From SPCO01 sp964579825 (GTDB lineage Bacteria; Chloroflexota; Limnocylindria; Limnocylindrales; CSP1-4): 64,000 nucleotides of DNA. The position numbers and the translations under genes were made by a program. Position 1 is the stretch's first letter; each line of letters opens with the position of its first letter. The notes under the pieces are model-generated. The model made no database searches and was not told the origin of the DNA. It was given only the letters and a program-made list of their open reading frames with translations. Below are positions 44,784 to 52,537 of the stretch, one piece after another. The stretch spans positions 42,763 through 106,762 of the forward strand of contig CAZOHT010000008.1 of assembly GCA_964579825.1 (NCBI GenBank), read 5' to 3'.

Positions 44784-46223
44784 TCACCTGTAGAAGGTCG
44801 GTAGCCGAGGACCGCCATCGCCGCGGGCGAGCCGACCTGCCAACGAGCATTCCGTGCATTCGTCGTCCTTGCGAGGACGGTCGAAGACCACGTCACGATC
44901 GATCGGCTGAACGCGAACGTAGTCAGCGGACGCGGTAGGCCCGGTGAGACCGGTCATCGTGAACAAGAAATCGTTCGCGGCGAGCGCAGCCGCCGTTGCG
45001 TTGAGCGTGATGACACTGGGCGCAACGACATCGGCGTCGTCGACATAGCGCTGTGCACGACGCTGCACCGGCGACGCTGCCTCATCCGCCATTCGCGCGG
45101 GTGAGATGACCTCGTTACACCACAGGCAACCTCGATCGGGCATCACGGTCCGCGCGATCGAGTGCACGCGCGTGACCGCCCCATCGTCCGGGCTGGTCCC
45201 GACCTTCGCGCCGACCTGGACGCCGAGGACAAGGTACTGGTGGCAAATCGCGTTGAAAAGCAAGCGCGCCTGGTGCGAGTTCGCTGAGAGGAACAGGTAG
45301 TCGCAGTCCGTCAGCTGGGCTGCGACGGCGGGGTCGCGGACGTCGGCGAAGTGGGCATCGACGCGGATGCCTTGGTTAGCCTCATGGGCCAACCGTTCGG
45401 CGAGCTTCACCTTCGGCTTCGCCGCGCGAGCGCCTAGCGACCGAAGCAAGGCCGGCCAGCGGTCGCCGCTGAACAACGTGCGCGCGTCGCTCCGCCGGCT
45501 GCCGGGCAATCGGGGGAGGTTGGACCGCTCGACGCGATCCGGGTCGATCACGACAAGATGACCGACCCCAAGACGTGCCAGGTACTCGACGAGCAGCATG
45601 CCCATCCCGCCCACACCGACCACCCCGACCTTGAGCTGCCCGAGGAGGGCCTGGCCGGCGTCGCCGAAGAGCCGAGCCTGACGGTCAAAGCGCGGATCGC
45701 GGACCGCCCGCGAGAGCGGGGCCGGACGGAGCGTGTGTACGCTCGGCCCGACGACGACCATCTCGGAGACTTCGGCTCGACCATCCTCCGCCCAGATGTC
45801 GCCCGCCACGGCGCCCTTGGCGAAGACGAGAGCACCACACGGCGGTCCGCCCAGGATGTCCCGGATGGCCGGATAGCCGCGCTCGTGGGACCGGAGGTCG
45901 TCGCCCGAGAACCCAACGGAGCCGGTACCGCCATGCGGGTGGATCGCCAGCATGGCGAGGCCGTCGCCAGCGGCCCTGAGAGCTGCGTCACGGATGAAGG
46001 CAGCCGTAAGTCGGTGATGACCCTTCCCCTCGCGGCCAAGGACATAGTCCACCCCATCGACGGCCGGGATGAACTCGCGGACAAGCAGGCGCGGGACACC
46101 GTGCTCGCGCGCGACGCCTGCGAGGAGGGCGCCGCCGTGTGGCCGCCCGTCGCCTGCAAAGAGGTGGGACTCGACCTGCTCGAAGACCGACGATGGGATA
46201 CGAGCGGTCCACGGCCTGCTCAC
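44784..46223 (-). CDS. JAB (deubiquitinase-like) - E1 (ThiF-like) fusion
   Basis: 479 residues from the GTG at 46223, which overlaps the E2-like stop as GTGA; a TTG at 46238 is the alternative. The N-terminal JAB/JAMM metalloprotease domain (about 8-170) has AIHPHGGTGS (His 95 and 97) and GFSGDD for the S-x2-D part, with Glu in LVREF. The C-terminal E1-like adenylating domain (about 185-470) has the ATP loop VGVVGVGGMGMLLVEYLARL, VIDPDRVERSNLPR and paired Cys (CLWC and CTEC) for a structural Zn. It should adenylate the UBL and, through JAB, process or remove it. It is the last gene of a three-gene UBL-E2-E1/JAB operon. Confidence 0.88.
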   Translation of the reverse strand: MSRPWTARIPSSVFEQVESHLFAGDGRPHGGALLAGVAREHGVPRLLVREFIPAVDGVDYVLGREGKGHHRLTAAFIRDAALRAAGDGLAMLAIHPHGGTGSVGFSGDDLRSHERGYPAIRDILGGPPCGALVFAKGAVAGDIWAEDGRAEVSEMVVVGPSVHTLRPAPLSRAVRDPRFDRQARLFGDAGQALLGQLKVGVVGVGGMGMLLVEYLARLGVGHLVVIDPDRVERSNLPRLPGSRRSDARTLFSGDRWPALLRSLGARAAKPKVKLAERLAHEANQGIRVDAHFADVRDPAVAAQLTDCDYLFLSANSHQARLLFNAICHQYLVLGVQVGAKVGTSPDDGAVTRVHSIARTVMPDRGCLWCNEVISPARMADEAASPVQRRAQRYVDDADVVAPSVITLNATAAALAANDFLFTMTGLTGPTASADYVRVQPIDRDVVFDRPRKDDECTECSLAGRLARGDGGPRLPTFYR

Positions 46224-46606
46224 TTGGCCAGCAGCCAATCCATGACGCGCTGGAGCTTGAGCAGGGCTGTGTCTCGCTCGGCGTTCCAGCGATTGCCCCT
46301 TCGAGAGAGCTGGATTGATTCTCGGCCGGCGAAAGTGCTCGTCGACGTGGCCGTGCCCAGCCCCTGGCCGTCGATCCGAGCCAGATCACGACGCACGTGG
46401 TGCGGATAGATGTCCGTCTGCGGGTGGAGGTGGGTGACGTGAAACCCGACCCACGTGTCTGCCTGGGCGTATGGCGCCCCGAGCGGGACGGGCTCGACGA
46501 TGAGCATCGCACCGCCCTGGCCGTCCTCCTTGGTCGTCACCGTGGCCTGCGGGTACGCCGCCTCGATGTCGGCGATCGCCTGTGCCACCTCCGGCGTGAT
46601 GGCCAC
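46220..46606 (-). CDS. E2-like (UBC-fold) protein without cysteine
   Basis: 128 residues from a GTG at 46606 whose G is the last base of the UBL stop (TAGTG); an apparent longer reading to 47053 is antisense noise over the UBL gene. Sequence pattern VAQAIADIEAAYPQATVTTK, MLIVEPVPLG, TWVGFHVTHLHPQTDIYPHH and a C-terminal helix LLKLQRVMDWLLAK fits the prokaryotic E2/UBC superfamily members linked to multiubiquitin-type genes (family E-like, by memory). There is no Cys anywhere, so a thioester relay is impossible; Ser/Thr-rich TATSTSTFAGRES or the His cluster may supply chemistry, or it is a pseudo-E2. Confidence 0.7.
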   Translation of the reverse strand: MAITPEVAQAIADIEAAYPQATVTTKEDGQGGAMLIVEPVPLGAPYAQADTWVGFHVTHLHPQTDIYPHHVRRDLARIDGQGLGTATSTSTFAGRESIQLSRRGNRWNAERDTALLKLQRVMDWLLAK

Positions 46607-46872
46607 TAGGAGTCGTCGTCGTCGTCGGTGGCCGTGAACCGTGAGTTCCTGTTCACGGTAACGATGTCCTCGTTTCCGACGATCTCCGGGCGCCCGTTCG
46701 GCCGCAGCGCGCTCAGGACAAAGTCGAGGCCGATAGCGACGCCCTGCGCGATCGCGGCCTCCTTGATCTGCAGACCGGTGACACGCGGGCCGTCGATGGA
46801 CACCGGCTGGTTGTTGACGTGGATGACAACGGCGGGGCCGCCGTGATCTCCGGGGGTTTTCGCGTTGCTCAT
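46606..46872 (-). CDS. ubiquitin-like protein, single multiubiquitin-type domain
   Basis: 88 residues from the ATG at 46872 with AGGAAGG 5 nt upstream. The beta-grasp pattern of the multiubiquitin (PF14452-like) family is clear: VVIHVNNQPVSIDGPRVTG, LQIKEAAIAQGVAIGL, NEDIVTVNRNSRFTA. The tail is TDDDDDS with no Gly-Gly, so conjugation would need another C-terminal chemistry or trimming by the JAB domain. Family members usually carry tandem repeats; this one has a single unit. First gene of the operon; the E2-like and JAB-E1 genes follow with 1-nt and 4-nt overlaps. Confidence 0.85.
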   Translation of the reverse strand: MSNAKTPGDHGGPAVVIHVNNQPVSIDGPRVTGLQIKEAAIAQGVAIGLDFVLSALRPNGRPEIVGNEDIVTVNRNSRFTATDDDDDS

Positions 46873-46923
46873 GTCCGCCTTCCTGGGATGCGCGACGCCT
46901 TGGCTGGCACCGGTCGACGGAGT

Positions 46924-46939
46924 ATAGCAGAACTGCTAT
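46924..46939. promoter_or_regulatory. ATAGCAG palindrome (operator-like), site A
   Basis: ATAGCAGAACTGCTAT, two perfect 7-bp arms around AA, 51 bases upstream of the UBL ATG in the divergent region with the toxin gene. AT-rich compared with its surroundings. A related element lies at 47033-47050. Confidence 0.65.
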
Positions 46940-47032
46940 TATGCGCAACTGTAGGGTCATCCCCCGTTGGCAGATGACCATCGCCAACCTATCGTCCGCC
47001 TTCGTGGCCGGACCACCGGCTAGCTTGACCTC

Positions 47033-47050
47033 ATAGCAGAACAGCAATAG
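47033..47050. promoter_or_regulatory. ATAGCAG element, site B
   Basis: ATAGCAGAACAGCAATAG, sharing ATAGCAGAAC and the GC-AT positions with site A but with an imperfect second arm. It lies 21 bases before the toxin ATG, where an antitoxin-type XRE protein would be expected to bind. Confidence 0.5.
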
Positions 47051-47070
47051 CATGGAGCGACCACGGGTCC

Positions 47071-47484
47071 ATGGCTCTCAACGACGCCTACGTCTCGGAC
47101 GATGGAGTCGCGTGGATGTCCTCCTGTCATCGGCAGGAAGACGTCGTCCGCAATGTCGGGACGCGTTTGTACAAGCGGATCGAGCGGGTTCGGGACATGG
47201 GCGCGCTCTACGGCCGGGATCCGGGTCAGCCGATCAAGAAGCTGGAAGGCTTCGACAACCTATGGGAGTCGAGGGTGCATCACTCGACCGGCTGGTACCG
47301 CCAGTTCTTCCGCATCACCACGATCGGCGGCCGTCGGGCCGTCATCTTCGTCGACGGCGCCGTCAAGAAGGGCGCCGAACTACCGCGCTACGTCCTGGCC
47401 GCAGCCGATCGCCGGCTTGACGCCTACGAGGCGGCCCTTGAATCCAACCCTAGCCTCCGACAGACCGACAGGATCAACTCATGA
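47071..47484 (+). CDS. HigB/RelE-like toxin (phage Gp49-like)
   Basis: 137 residues from the ATG at 47071. The core VVRNVGTRLYKRIERVRDMG, IKKLEGFDNLWESRV, TGWYRQFFRITTIGGRRAVI and FVDGAVKKGAELP matches RelE-superfamily HigB/Gp49-type mRNA interferases, with basic residues after the Trp/Leu segment. It would cut mRNA on the ribosome. An ATGA overlap couples it to the XRE-TPR gene, the toxin-first order usual for HigBA. It diverges from the ubiquitin-like operon. Confidence 0.75.
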   Translation: MALNDAYVSDDGVAWMSSCHRQEDVVRNVGTRLYKRIERVRDMGALYGRDPGQPIKKLEGFDNLWESRVHHSTGWYRQFFRITTIGGRRAVIFVDGAVKKGAELPRYVLAAADRRLDAYEAALESNPSLRQTDRINS

Positions 47485-49205
47485 ACGCCGTTCGCCCCAC
47501 CAAGTCCAACCCACGCCTGGCCGCGATCCCAGGGATCGACGAGGAGTACGCAAGGCACTACCCGTACGCCAACGTCGCGCTCGCCGTCACTCAGTTGCGG
47601 GGTCGACTCGGACTCACCCAGTCCGAGTTCGCGGAGCGTCTCGGATCGACCCAGTCGGTGATCGCCAGGCTGGAGTCCGGTCGACACGGGATCCAGATCT
47701 CGCTTCTCAACCGGATCGCCGACGCCTTCGACACTGATTGGAAGATCATCTTTGACGGTGACGACGTCGAGCCAGAGGCCCTCGTCGAGGCCGGCGTCCC
47801 GGCCGTGACCACGTCGGGCGATTTGCTGCTCGACGCGTTCAATCAGGCAAGCACCTCTGGCGACGTCGCCGGCGCCCACCGCCTTGCAGGCAAGATCCGA
47901 CGAGATCCATCCACTGGTCGACGAGTCCTGGCGCTGGCCATCGACGCCTACAACCACGGCCAGTTCAAGAGTGCCTGGGAACGGGCGGTCGAGGCCATCA
48001 CGAAGGGTCTTCCCACTGAGTCCGAGCATGCCGCTCGGTTGGTTGCCGGGAGATCGCTGCTCGGGCTGAAGCGTCCAGCCGAAGCGCTCGAGGTTCTCGA
48101 GGGTGCCCGCGAAGGGCTCGCGGCTGCGACCCTCGCCGAGGCGCTCCTCGAACTCGATCGCATCCCCGAGGCGATCGAACTGGCGGAGCACCTTCGGGAG
48201 ACCGAGCCGCCGGAAGGCCAGCCGGCAGCGTCGTTCCTGGCTGCCCGGGTGTACTGGCACGCGAACCGTCCGTATGCTGCCCTCTCCGCGGCTGCCGCAT
48301 TCCACGCCGTCAAGCCCGGTGAAGGCGCGCTCATCCAGGGGGCGATCCTCGGGTACATCGGCGACCAGACCGACGATGAGGATGCCTATCGTCAGGCCAT
48401 GGTCGTCCTGCGCGATGCCTCGCCCGACGACTATCCGGACGTGCTCCGTTTGCGCGCCATGACCGCGGCACGCCTGGGCAACTGGGCGGATGCGTTCCAG
48501 TCCCTCGAGCGCGTCGCTCAGGCCGATGGCGCGAATGCCCTGCGGTCAGTGGCCGCTGTCGTGGTTGAGGCGTTTGACCGGCTTGATGACCCAGACGAGC
48601 TTGATAGCGCGGTCGAACGCGCATGGTCGCGCTCGCTGATCGACGAAGCACTGAAACGCCGCTACAAGGCTCACGCCTGTGCGCTTCGCGGGGACTTCGA
48701 GGGCTCCGTCGCCGCACTTGGACTATCGGTGAGTCGTCTTGGCGAGGCGAGTGAGGAAGATCAGCTGCGCTGCGCCAGCGCACTGTTGATCGGGAACCAG
48801 GTCGGCCGAGCCCTGCCGATCCTCAAGCGCAATCAGAAGGCGCTCAGCCTTCCCGATGGATACCTGTTCCTTGCGAAGGCGGCGCTGGCGGAGCGAGACC
48901 TCGAGACCGCGAGGACGGCCCTCGGACAGGTCGCTCAGCACCGGGGCCAGGCGGCCGAGACCGCTCGGGTGGCCGTCGATCTGCTCAGCGCCATCGATCG
49001 CGTCGCGACCGAGGACGTGCTCGCGCGTTTCTCGCTCACATGGCAGGTCGACCGGCCACGGGTGGTCGAGGTGGCCATTCCGGAGACCGCCCCAACTTCC
49101 CCGTGGGAGGGCCCGGCGACGCGGAAGGGCCCGCAGCACGAGGCGGCGTCACCGGTGCTCGATCGCCTGACCCGAGAGCACGTATCGCAGATGCCGATCC
49201 ACTGA
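47481..49205 (+). CDS. XRE antitoxin-like regulator with long TPR array
   Basis: 574 residues. The N-terminal XRE HTH (about 25-95: VTQLRGRLGLTQSEFAERLG, STQSVIARLESGRHG, LLNRIADAF) is typical of HigA. Instead of ending near 100 residues, it continues with about 430 residues of helical TPR-like repeats (for example AARLVAGRSLLGLKRPAEAL, YRQAMVVLRDASPDDYPDVL, FLAKAALAERDLETARTALG). It should neutralise the toxin and repress the operon; the TPRs may sense a protein or peptide. Overlaps the toxin stop by 4 nt. Confidence 0.8.
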   Translation: MNAVRPTKSNPRLAAIPGIDEEYARHYPYANVALAVTQLRGRLGLTQSEFAERLGSTQSVIARLESGRHGIQISLLNRIADAFDTDWKIIFDGDDVEPEALVEAGVPAVTTSGDLLLDAFNQASTSGDVAGAHRLAGKIRRDPSTGRRVLALAIDAYNHGQFKSAWERAVEAITKGLPTESEHAARLVAGRSLLGLKRPAEALEVLEGAREGLAAATLAEALLELDRIPEAIELAEHLRETEPPEGQPAASFLAARVYWHANRPYAALSAAAAFHAVKPGEGALIQGAILGYIGDQTDDEDAYRQAMVVLRDASPDDYPDVLRLRAMTAARLGNWADAFQSLERVAQADGANALRSVAAVVVEAFDRLDDPDELDSAVERAWSRSLIDEALKRRYKAHACALRGDFEGSVAALGLSVSRLGEASEEDQLRCASALLIGNQVGRALPILKRNQKALSLPDGYLFLAKAALAERDLETARTALGQVAQHRGQAAETARVAVDLLSAIDRVATEDVLARFSLTWQVDRPRVVEVAIPETAPTSPWEGPATRKGPQHEAASPVLDRLTREHVSQMPIH

Positions 49206-49485
49206 TCGACGGCGTCCGTCGTTTCGCATCGCAGCGAACCGATCGAACGAGCGGCGGCGGCGGTTCACGAGGCGACTCTCCTCATAGGGATCTCGCGTGC
49301 CGGGCATTCCGCCCGCTCATCTATGGGGCCTCGGAGCCATCGGTCGTGCGCTCGAGGCGGTGTGGTCGGAACGATAGATTGGTCTGATCGCGATTGTCCA
49401 CATATACTTGACCCACCGGGCGAGTGAGAGTCCGCGGCTCGGCGTCAACTTACGAGGGTGGAGAGTATCGAAGAGCGCGTGGGGG
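49206..49485. other. intergenic region between convergent genes
   Basis: About 280 bases between the end of the XRE-TPR gene and the end of the peptide gene. No further gene, clear terminator hairpin or repeat was recognised apart from a GGCGGCGGCGG run near 49250. Confidence 0.4.
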
Positions 49486-49608
49486 CTACTTCGGGAACGG
49501 CGACCCGCCTCCGTCGGCGAGAGCAGTGGCGACGGTGGTGAGCAGAGCGGCGACGGCCGTCGCCGCGGCGATCGCGAGGGTTCGGATCCTGGAGGTTCGC
49601 TTGGACAT
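49486..49608 (-). CDS. 40-residue secreted-peptide precursor
   Basis: Short gene from the ATG at 49608 with AGGAG 8 nt upstream, ending TAG at 49486-49488. The product has a basic N-terminus (MSKRTSRIRT), a hydrophobic core (LAIAAATAVAALLTTVATA) and an Ala-Leu-Ala signal-peptidase site followed by DGGGSPFPK, so export would release a nonapeptide. It starts 58 bases from, and diverges from, an XRE gene that precedes an XRE-TPR gene. That is the arrangement of peptide pheromones and RRNPP receptors. A plain small secreted peptide is the alternative. Confidence 0.65.
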   Translation of the reverse strand: MSKRTSRIRTLAIAAATAVAALLTTVATALADGGGSPFPK

Positions 49609-49666
49609 GGGCCTGACTCCTTCCGAGTCGGGCCGCGGACTCCCGGGCGGAGATTAGGTCCAAGCG

Positions 49667-49936
49667 ATGCGAAAGTTAACTATTAGTAAACATCAGAGCG
49701 CCGGGGCGGGGTCAAGCTTCGCCGTCGCGCTCGGCGAGGAGATCCGCCGGCGGCGGGAAGCCAGTGGCCTGTCGCAGGCGGTGGCCGCCGCGCCGATGGG
49801 TCGAGCGTTCCTGTCACGCGTCGAACAAGGTCAGGCCCTGCCGTCCATCCCGAGCTTGCTTATCCTTGCCGAGCGGTTGGATACTTCGGCAGCCGACATC
49901 CTGCGGTCCGTCGAAACCAGCCTGGAGCCCGACTAG
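49667..49936 (+). CDS. small XRE transcriptional regulator
   Basis: 89 residues from the ATG at 49667 (GGAG upstream but 14 nt away). HTH: FAVALGEEIRRRREASGLSQ, RAFLSRVEQGQALPSIPSLL, ILAERLDTSA. No extra domain. It diverges from the secreted-peptide gene and is followed 3 nt later by an XRE-TPR gene, so the two are cotranscribed. An AT-rich palindrome lies inside its first codons. Confidence 0.8.
   Translation: MRKLTISKHQSAGAGSSFAVALGEEIRRRREASGLSQAVAAAPMGRAFLSRVEQGQALPSIPSLLILAERLDTSAADILRSVETSLEPD
49675..49691. promoter_or_regulatory. AT-rich near-palindrome (operator-like)
   Basis: GTTAACTATTAGTAAAC: arms GTTAACTA and TAGTAAAC with one mismatch around a central T. It covers codons 3-8 of the XRE gene and is 67-83 bases upstream of the peptide ATG, so it could control the peptide promoter, the XRE operon or both. 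It stands out in a very GC-rich region. Confidence 0.5.
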
Positions 49937-49939
49937 CCC

Positions 49940-51241
49940 ATGCCCCAGAAGACCCAGCGCTCGCACGTGGCGGCCGATCAACCGATGGCCCTTCGCGTCG
50001 GCCGGCGGATCCGAAAGGCCAGACTGGCCGCCGGACTGACCCAGGCCGAACTCGCCGGGGACCGATACACCAAGGCCTACATCAGCGCGCTCGAGAACGG
50101 CCTGTCCAAGCCGTCGATGGCCGCGCTCGGCTTCATCGCCGATCGGCTGCACACCCCCATCGAGCAGCTCGTGGCCAACGATCAGCCGGCCTGGACACGA
50201 CTCGAGGCGGACCTACTCCTGGCATCGGGCGACTGGCAGGCGGCCGCGGACGCGTATGACGCGTTGCTCTCGTCAGAACCGACCGCGCGCACGCGCGCTG
50301 ACCTGCTCCTCGGGCTGGCCGAGGCGAACGCCCGACTCGACCGTGGTCAAGAGGCGGTGCGAACGGCAGCGGAAGCCGAGGGACTGCTGCGCGCCCAGGG
50401 ACGGGGTGGTTCGGCGGCCTGGGCGAGCTACTGGCAGGCCTTTGGCCTCTACGAGCTGGAGCAGAGTCAGCAGGCCGCCGCCGTCCTGCAGCGGATCCTC
50501 GACGCGATCGCGACCGGGCTCGAGGTCGATCCTGACCTGCCGGTCCGGGTCCTGATGGCGCTCGCGAGCGTCACGTCGCGCGACCTCGAACCCGAGCAGG
50601 CCCTCGCCTATCTGGAGCAGGCCCGCGGGCGGCTGGACGAGCTCGACGAGCGAAAGCGGGCCGTGTTCCTCTTCTCGTTGGCCATCAGCTATCACGAACT
50701 CGGCGACTACGAGGCGGCGATCTCGACCGGCACCCAGAGCCTGGCCCGCTTCCGGGCGACCGAGGCGGACCGGGAGGCCGCGTCGATCGAGAACGAGCTC
50801 GCCCTGGTGTACCTGGCGCTCGGGAGCCTCGACATCGCTCGTGGCCACGCGGCGCACGCTCGCGAGTATTTCGAGCAACAGCACGATGACCGGTGGCTGG
50901 CGCACGTGACCGAGACCGAGGCGCAGATCGCCCTGGGATCGGGCGACCTGGCGGCTGCCATGCGGCTAGCCATCGAGGCGCGCACGCTGGCCGATTCGTC
51001 GTCCGACCGAAAGGCTGCCGTCAGCGCGACGCTCACTCTGGGGCGCGCGCAACAGGCCAGCGGCGACCTCGTGGCCGCCGAGGCCACGCTCAGCCAGGCG
51101 GCGGAGCTCGCGCGCTCGCTGGGTCGACGCGGCCAGCTGCAAGCGGTCCTGGGAGCGTGGAGCGAGGTCAAGGCCGAACAGGGTGACCTCGCGGGCGCCT
51201 ACGCCCTGTCGCGAGAGGCGCTCGACGCCGGACGCGGCTAG
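49940..51241 (+). CDS. XRE-TPR regulator, RRNPP-like
   Basis: 433 residues, ATG 3 nt after the previous stop. XRE HTH at about 18-78 (VGRRIRKARLAAGLTQAELA, KAYISALENGLSKPSMAALG), then about 350 residues of TPR-like helical pairs (FLFSLAISYHELGDYEAAIS, NELALVYLALGSLDIARGHA, ATLTLGRAQQASGDLVAAEA). HTH plus TPR is the plan of RRNPP receptors, which bind secreted linear peptides. The nearby peptide gene at 49486-49608 is a candidate ligand gene. An intracellular sensor without a pheromone role remains possible. Confidence 0.8.
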   Translation: MPQKTQRSHVAADQPMALRVGRRIRKARLAAGLTQAELAGDRYTKAYISALENGLSKPSMAALGFIADRLHTPIEQLVANDQPAWTRLEADLLLASGDWQAAADAYDALLSSEPTARTRADLLLGLAEANARLDRGQEAVRTAAEAEGLLRAQGRGGSAAWASYWQAFGLYELEQSQQAAAVLQRILDAIATGLEVDPDLPVRVLMALASVTSRDLEPEQALAYLEQARGRLDELDERKRAVFLFSLAISYHELGDYEAAISTGTQSLARFRATEADREAASIENELALVYLALGSLDIARGHAAHAREYFEQQHDDRWLAHVTETEAQIALGSGDLAAAMRLAIEARTLADSSSDRKAAVSATLTLGRAQQASGDLVAAEATLSQAAELARSLGRRGQLQAVLGAWSEVKAEQGDLAGAYALSREALDAGRG

Positions 51242-51392
51242 AGGCCGCCAACCGAGATTCGTTGGTCACGTCTAGTATTTGTAACTGGCCGGTAGTATTC
51301 TGCTGCCCTAGGAGGGCGCGATAACGTTCCCTCCGACCCGGCACGGATGAGGAGAGGGGGCTCATCCGCCGTGCCCAGTGGGAGACGGTTGG

Positions 51393-51842
51393 ATGATGCA
51401 CACGTTCGGTCGAACGCTCGGAGTCCTGGTCCTCGCCATCGCGCTTACGGGAGTCATCACGGCCGCGCTGCCGCCGACTGTGGCGGAGGGCGCGTCCTGC
51501 GTCCGCATCAGCGGCGGTCGGTTCGATGCGCCAGGCAACGACAACCTAGCGGGCAACCTCAACGGTGAGTACATCCGGATCAAGAACTACTGCTCGACGA
51601 CGAAGTCGATCGGCGGCTGGAAGCTGCACGACTACGGACGCAAGCACACCTACACGTTCGCGTCGACGGTCAGGCTCGGAGCCGGCAAGACGATCACGGT
51701 CTATACCGGTCGTGGGACCAACTCGTCGACACGGCGGTACTGGGGGCGATCGTATGGGGCGGTCTGGAACAACACTCCTCCGGAGCGCGCCTACCTCCGC
51801 AGCGGCTCAGGCACGCTGATGTCGAGCTGGTCCCTGTACTAG
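51393..51842 (+). CDS. secreted lamin-tail-domain protein
   Basis: 149 residues from ATG-ATG at 51393 with GGGAG 8 nt upstream. Signal peptide LGVLVLAIALTGVITAALPP, then a lamin-tail (LTD) beta-sandwich: GEYIRIKNYCSTTKSIGGWK, LHDYGRKHTYTFASTVRLGA, GKTITVYTGRG and VWNNTPPERAYLRSGSG. LTD proteins are often attached to extracellular nucleases or act as surface-binding modules. Stand-alone here; no partner domain. Confidence 0.75.
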   Translation: MMHTFGRTLGVLVLAIALTGVITAALPPTVAEGASCVRISGGRFDAPGNDNLAGNLNGEYIRIKNYCSTTKSIGGWKLHDYGRKHTYTFASTVRLGAGKTITVYTGRGTNSSTRRYWGRSYGAVWNNTPPERAYLRSGSGTLMSSWSLY

Positions 51843-51930
51843 GCGGCCGGCCCGGCAGCAGCCGCGCCTACACCGAAGATGAATTGCCAGTCATTGGCAG
51901 CCTCACGATTTTGGAGCACCAGGTAAGGCA

Positions 51931-52537
51931 ATGGAGATATCGCTCACAGACTTCGTCGAGTTCACTATCAAGTCTGGCCCGGCCAAGGTCACAGCGGTCC
52001 GGAGCATCAAGAACCGAGATCCCTATTGAGCCGGCCGTGGACTTCTACAAGCCACTTCGGACGGGCATCGTCGACCTGCACCGGAAAGGCGGGGTGACGC
52101 AGGCAGGCCTCGATGCGATCATCGACGGCCAATCGCACCTGCTCAAGCAGCGGCTCTACCCACTCGCCGCGGCGGGGTATCTCAGGTTTCTTACCAAGAA
52201 GCCGCAGGTATGGTTGAGTCCGCCGAAGGGCGATTGGACCGCCGGTGATCTCGATGTTCGCGTCAACCCTGAGGTGGGTCTTGTGATCGACGGCAAGCCC
52301 ACGGTGATCAAGCTTTACTTCAAGGCGGACGAACTGACTCGGCCGCGCGTGCAGGCGTCCATCGGCGTGATGGAGGCGGAACTTGCCGGTTCTGCGCCAG
52401 CGGGAACGCGTTTCGGCGTGCTCAACGTAAGGGCCGGCAAACTTCTCCTGGCCGACGGTCGATGGACTGCGGCCGACACCCAGATACTCATCAAGGGCGA
52501 GGCGCAGTCCTTTGCTGAGATCTCGAGGAACGTCTGA
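51931..52537 (+). pseudogene. hypothetical protein with a single-base frameshift
   Basis: ATG 51931 opens MEISLTDFVEFTIKSGPAKV, then SIKNRDPY and a TGA at 52022-52024 region; dropping one T gives DPYEPAVDFYKPLRTGI and a clean frame to 52537 (LDAIIDGQSHLLKQRLYPLA, EVGLVIDGKPTVIKLYFKA, RFGVLNVRAGKLLLADGRW). So a one-base insertion, real or a sequence error, splits an intact-looking gene of about 200 residues. No family is certain; E..IDG..TVIKLYFK recalls a PD-(D/E)XK-like strand pair. Confidence 0.55.

Noticed and set aside
46607..47053. Long N-terminal extension of the E2-like protein
   Set aside because: Antiphase to the UBL gene; the GTG at 46606 coupled to the UBL stop begins the recognisable domain.
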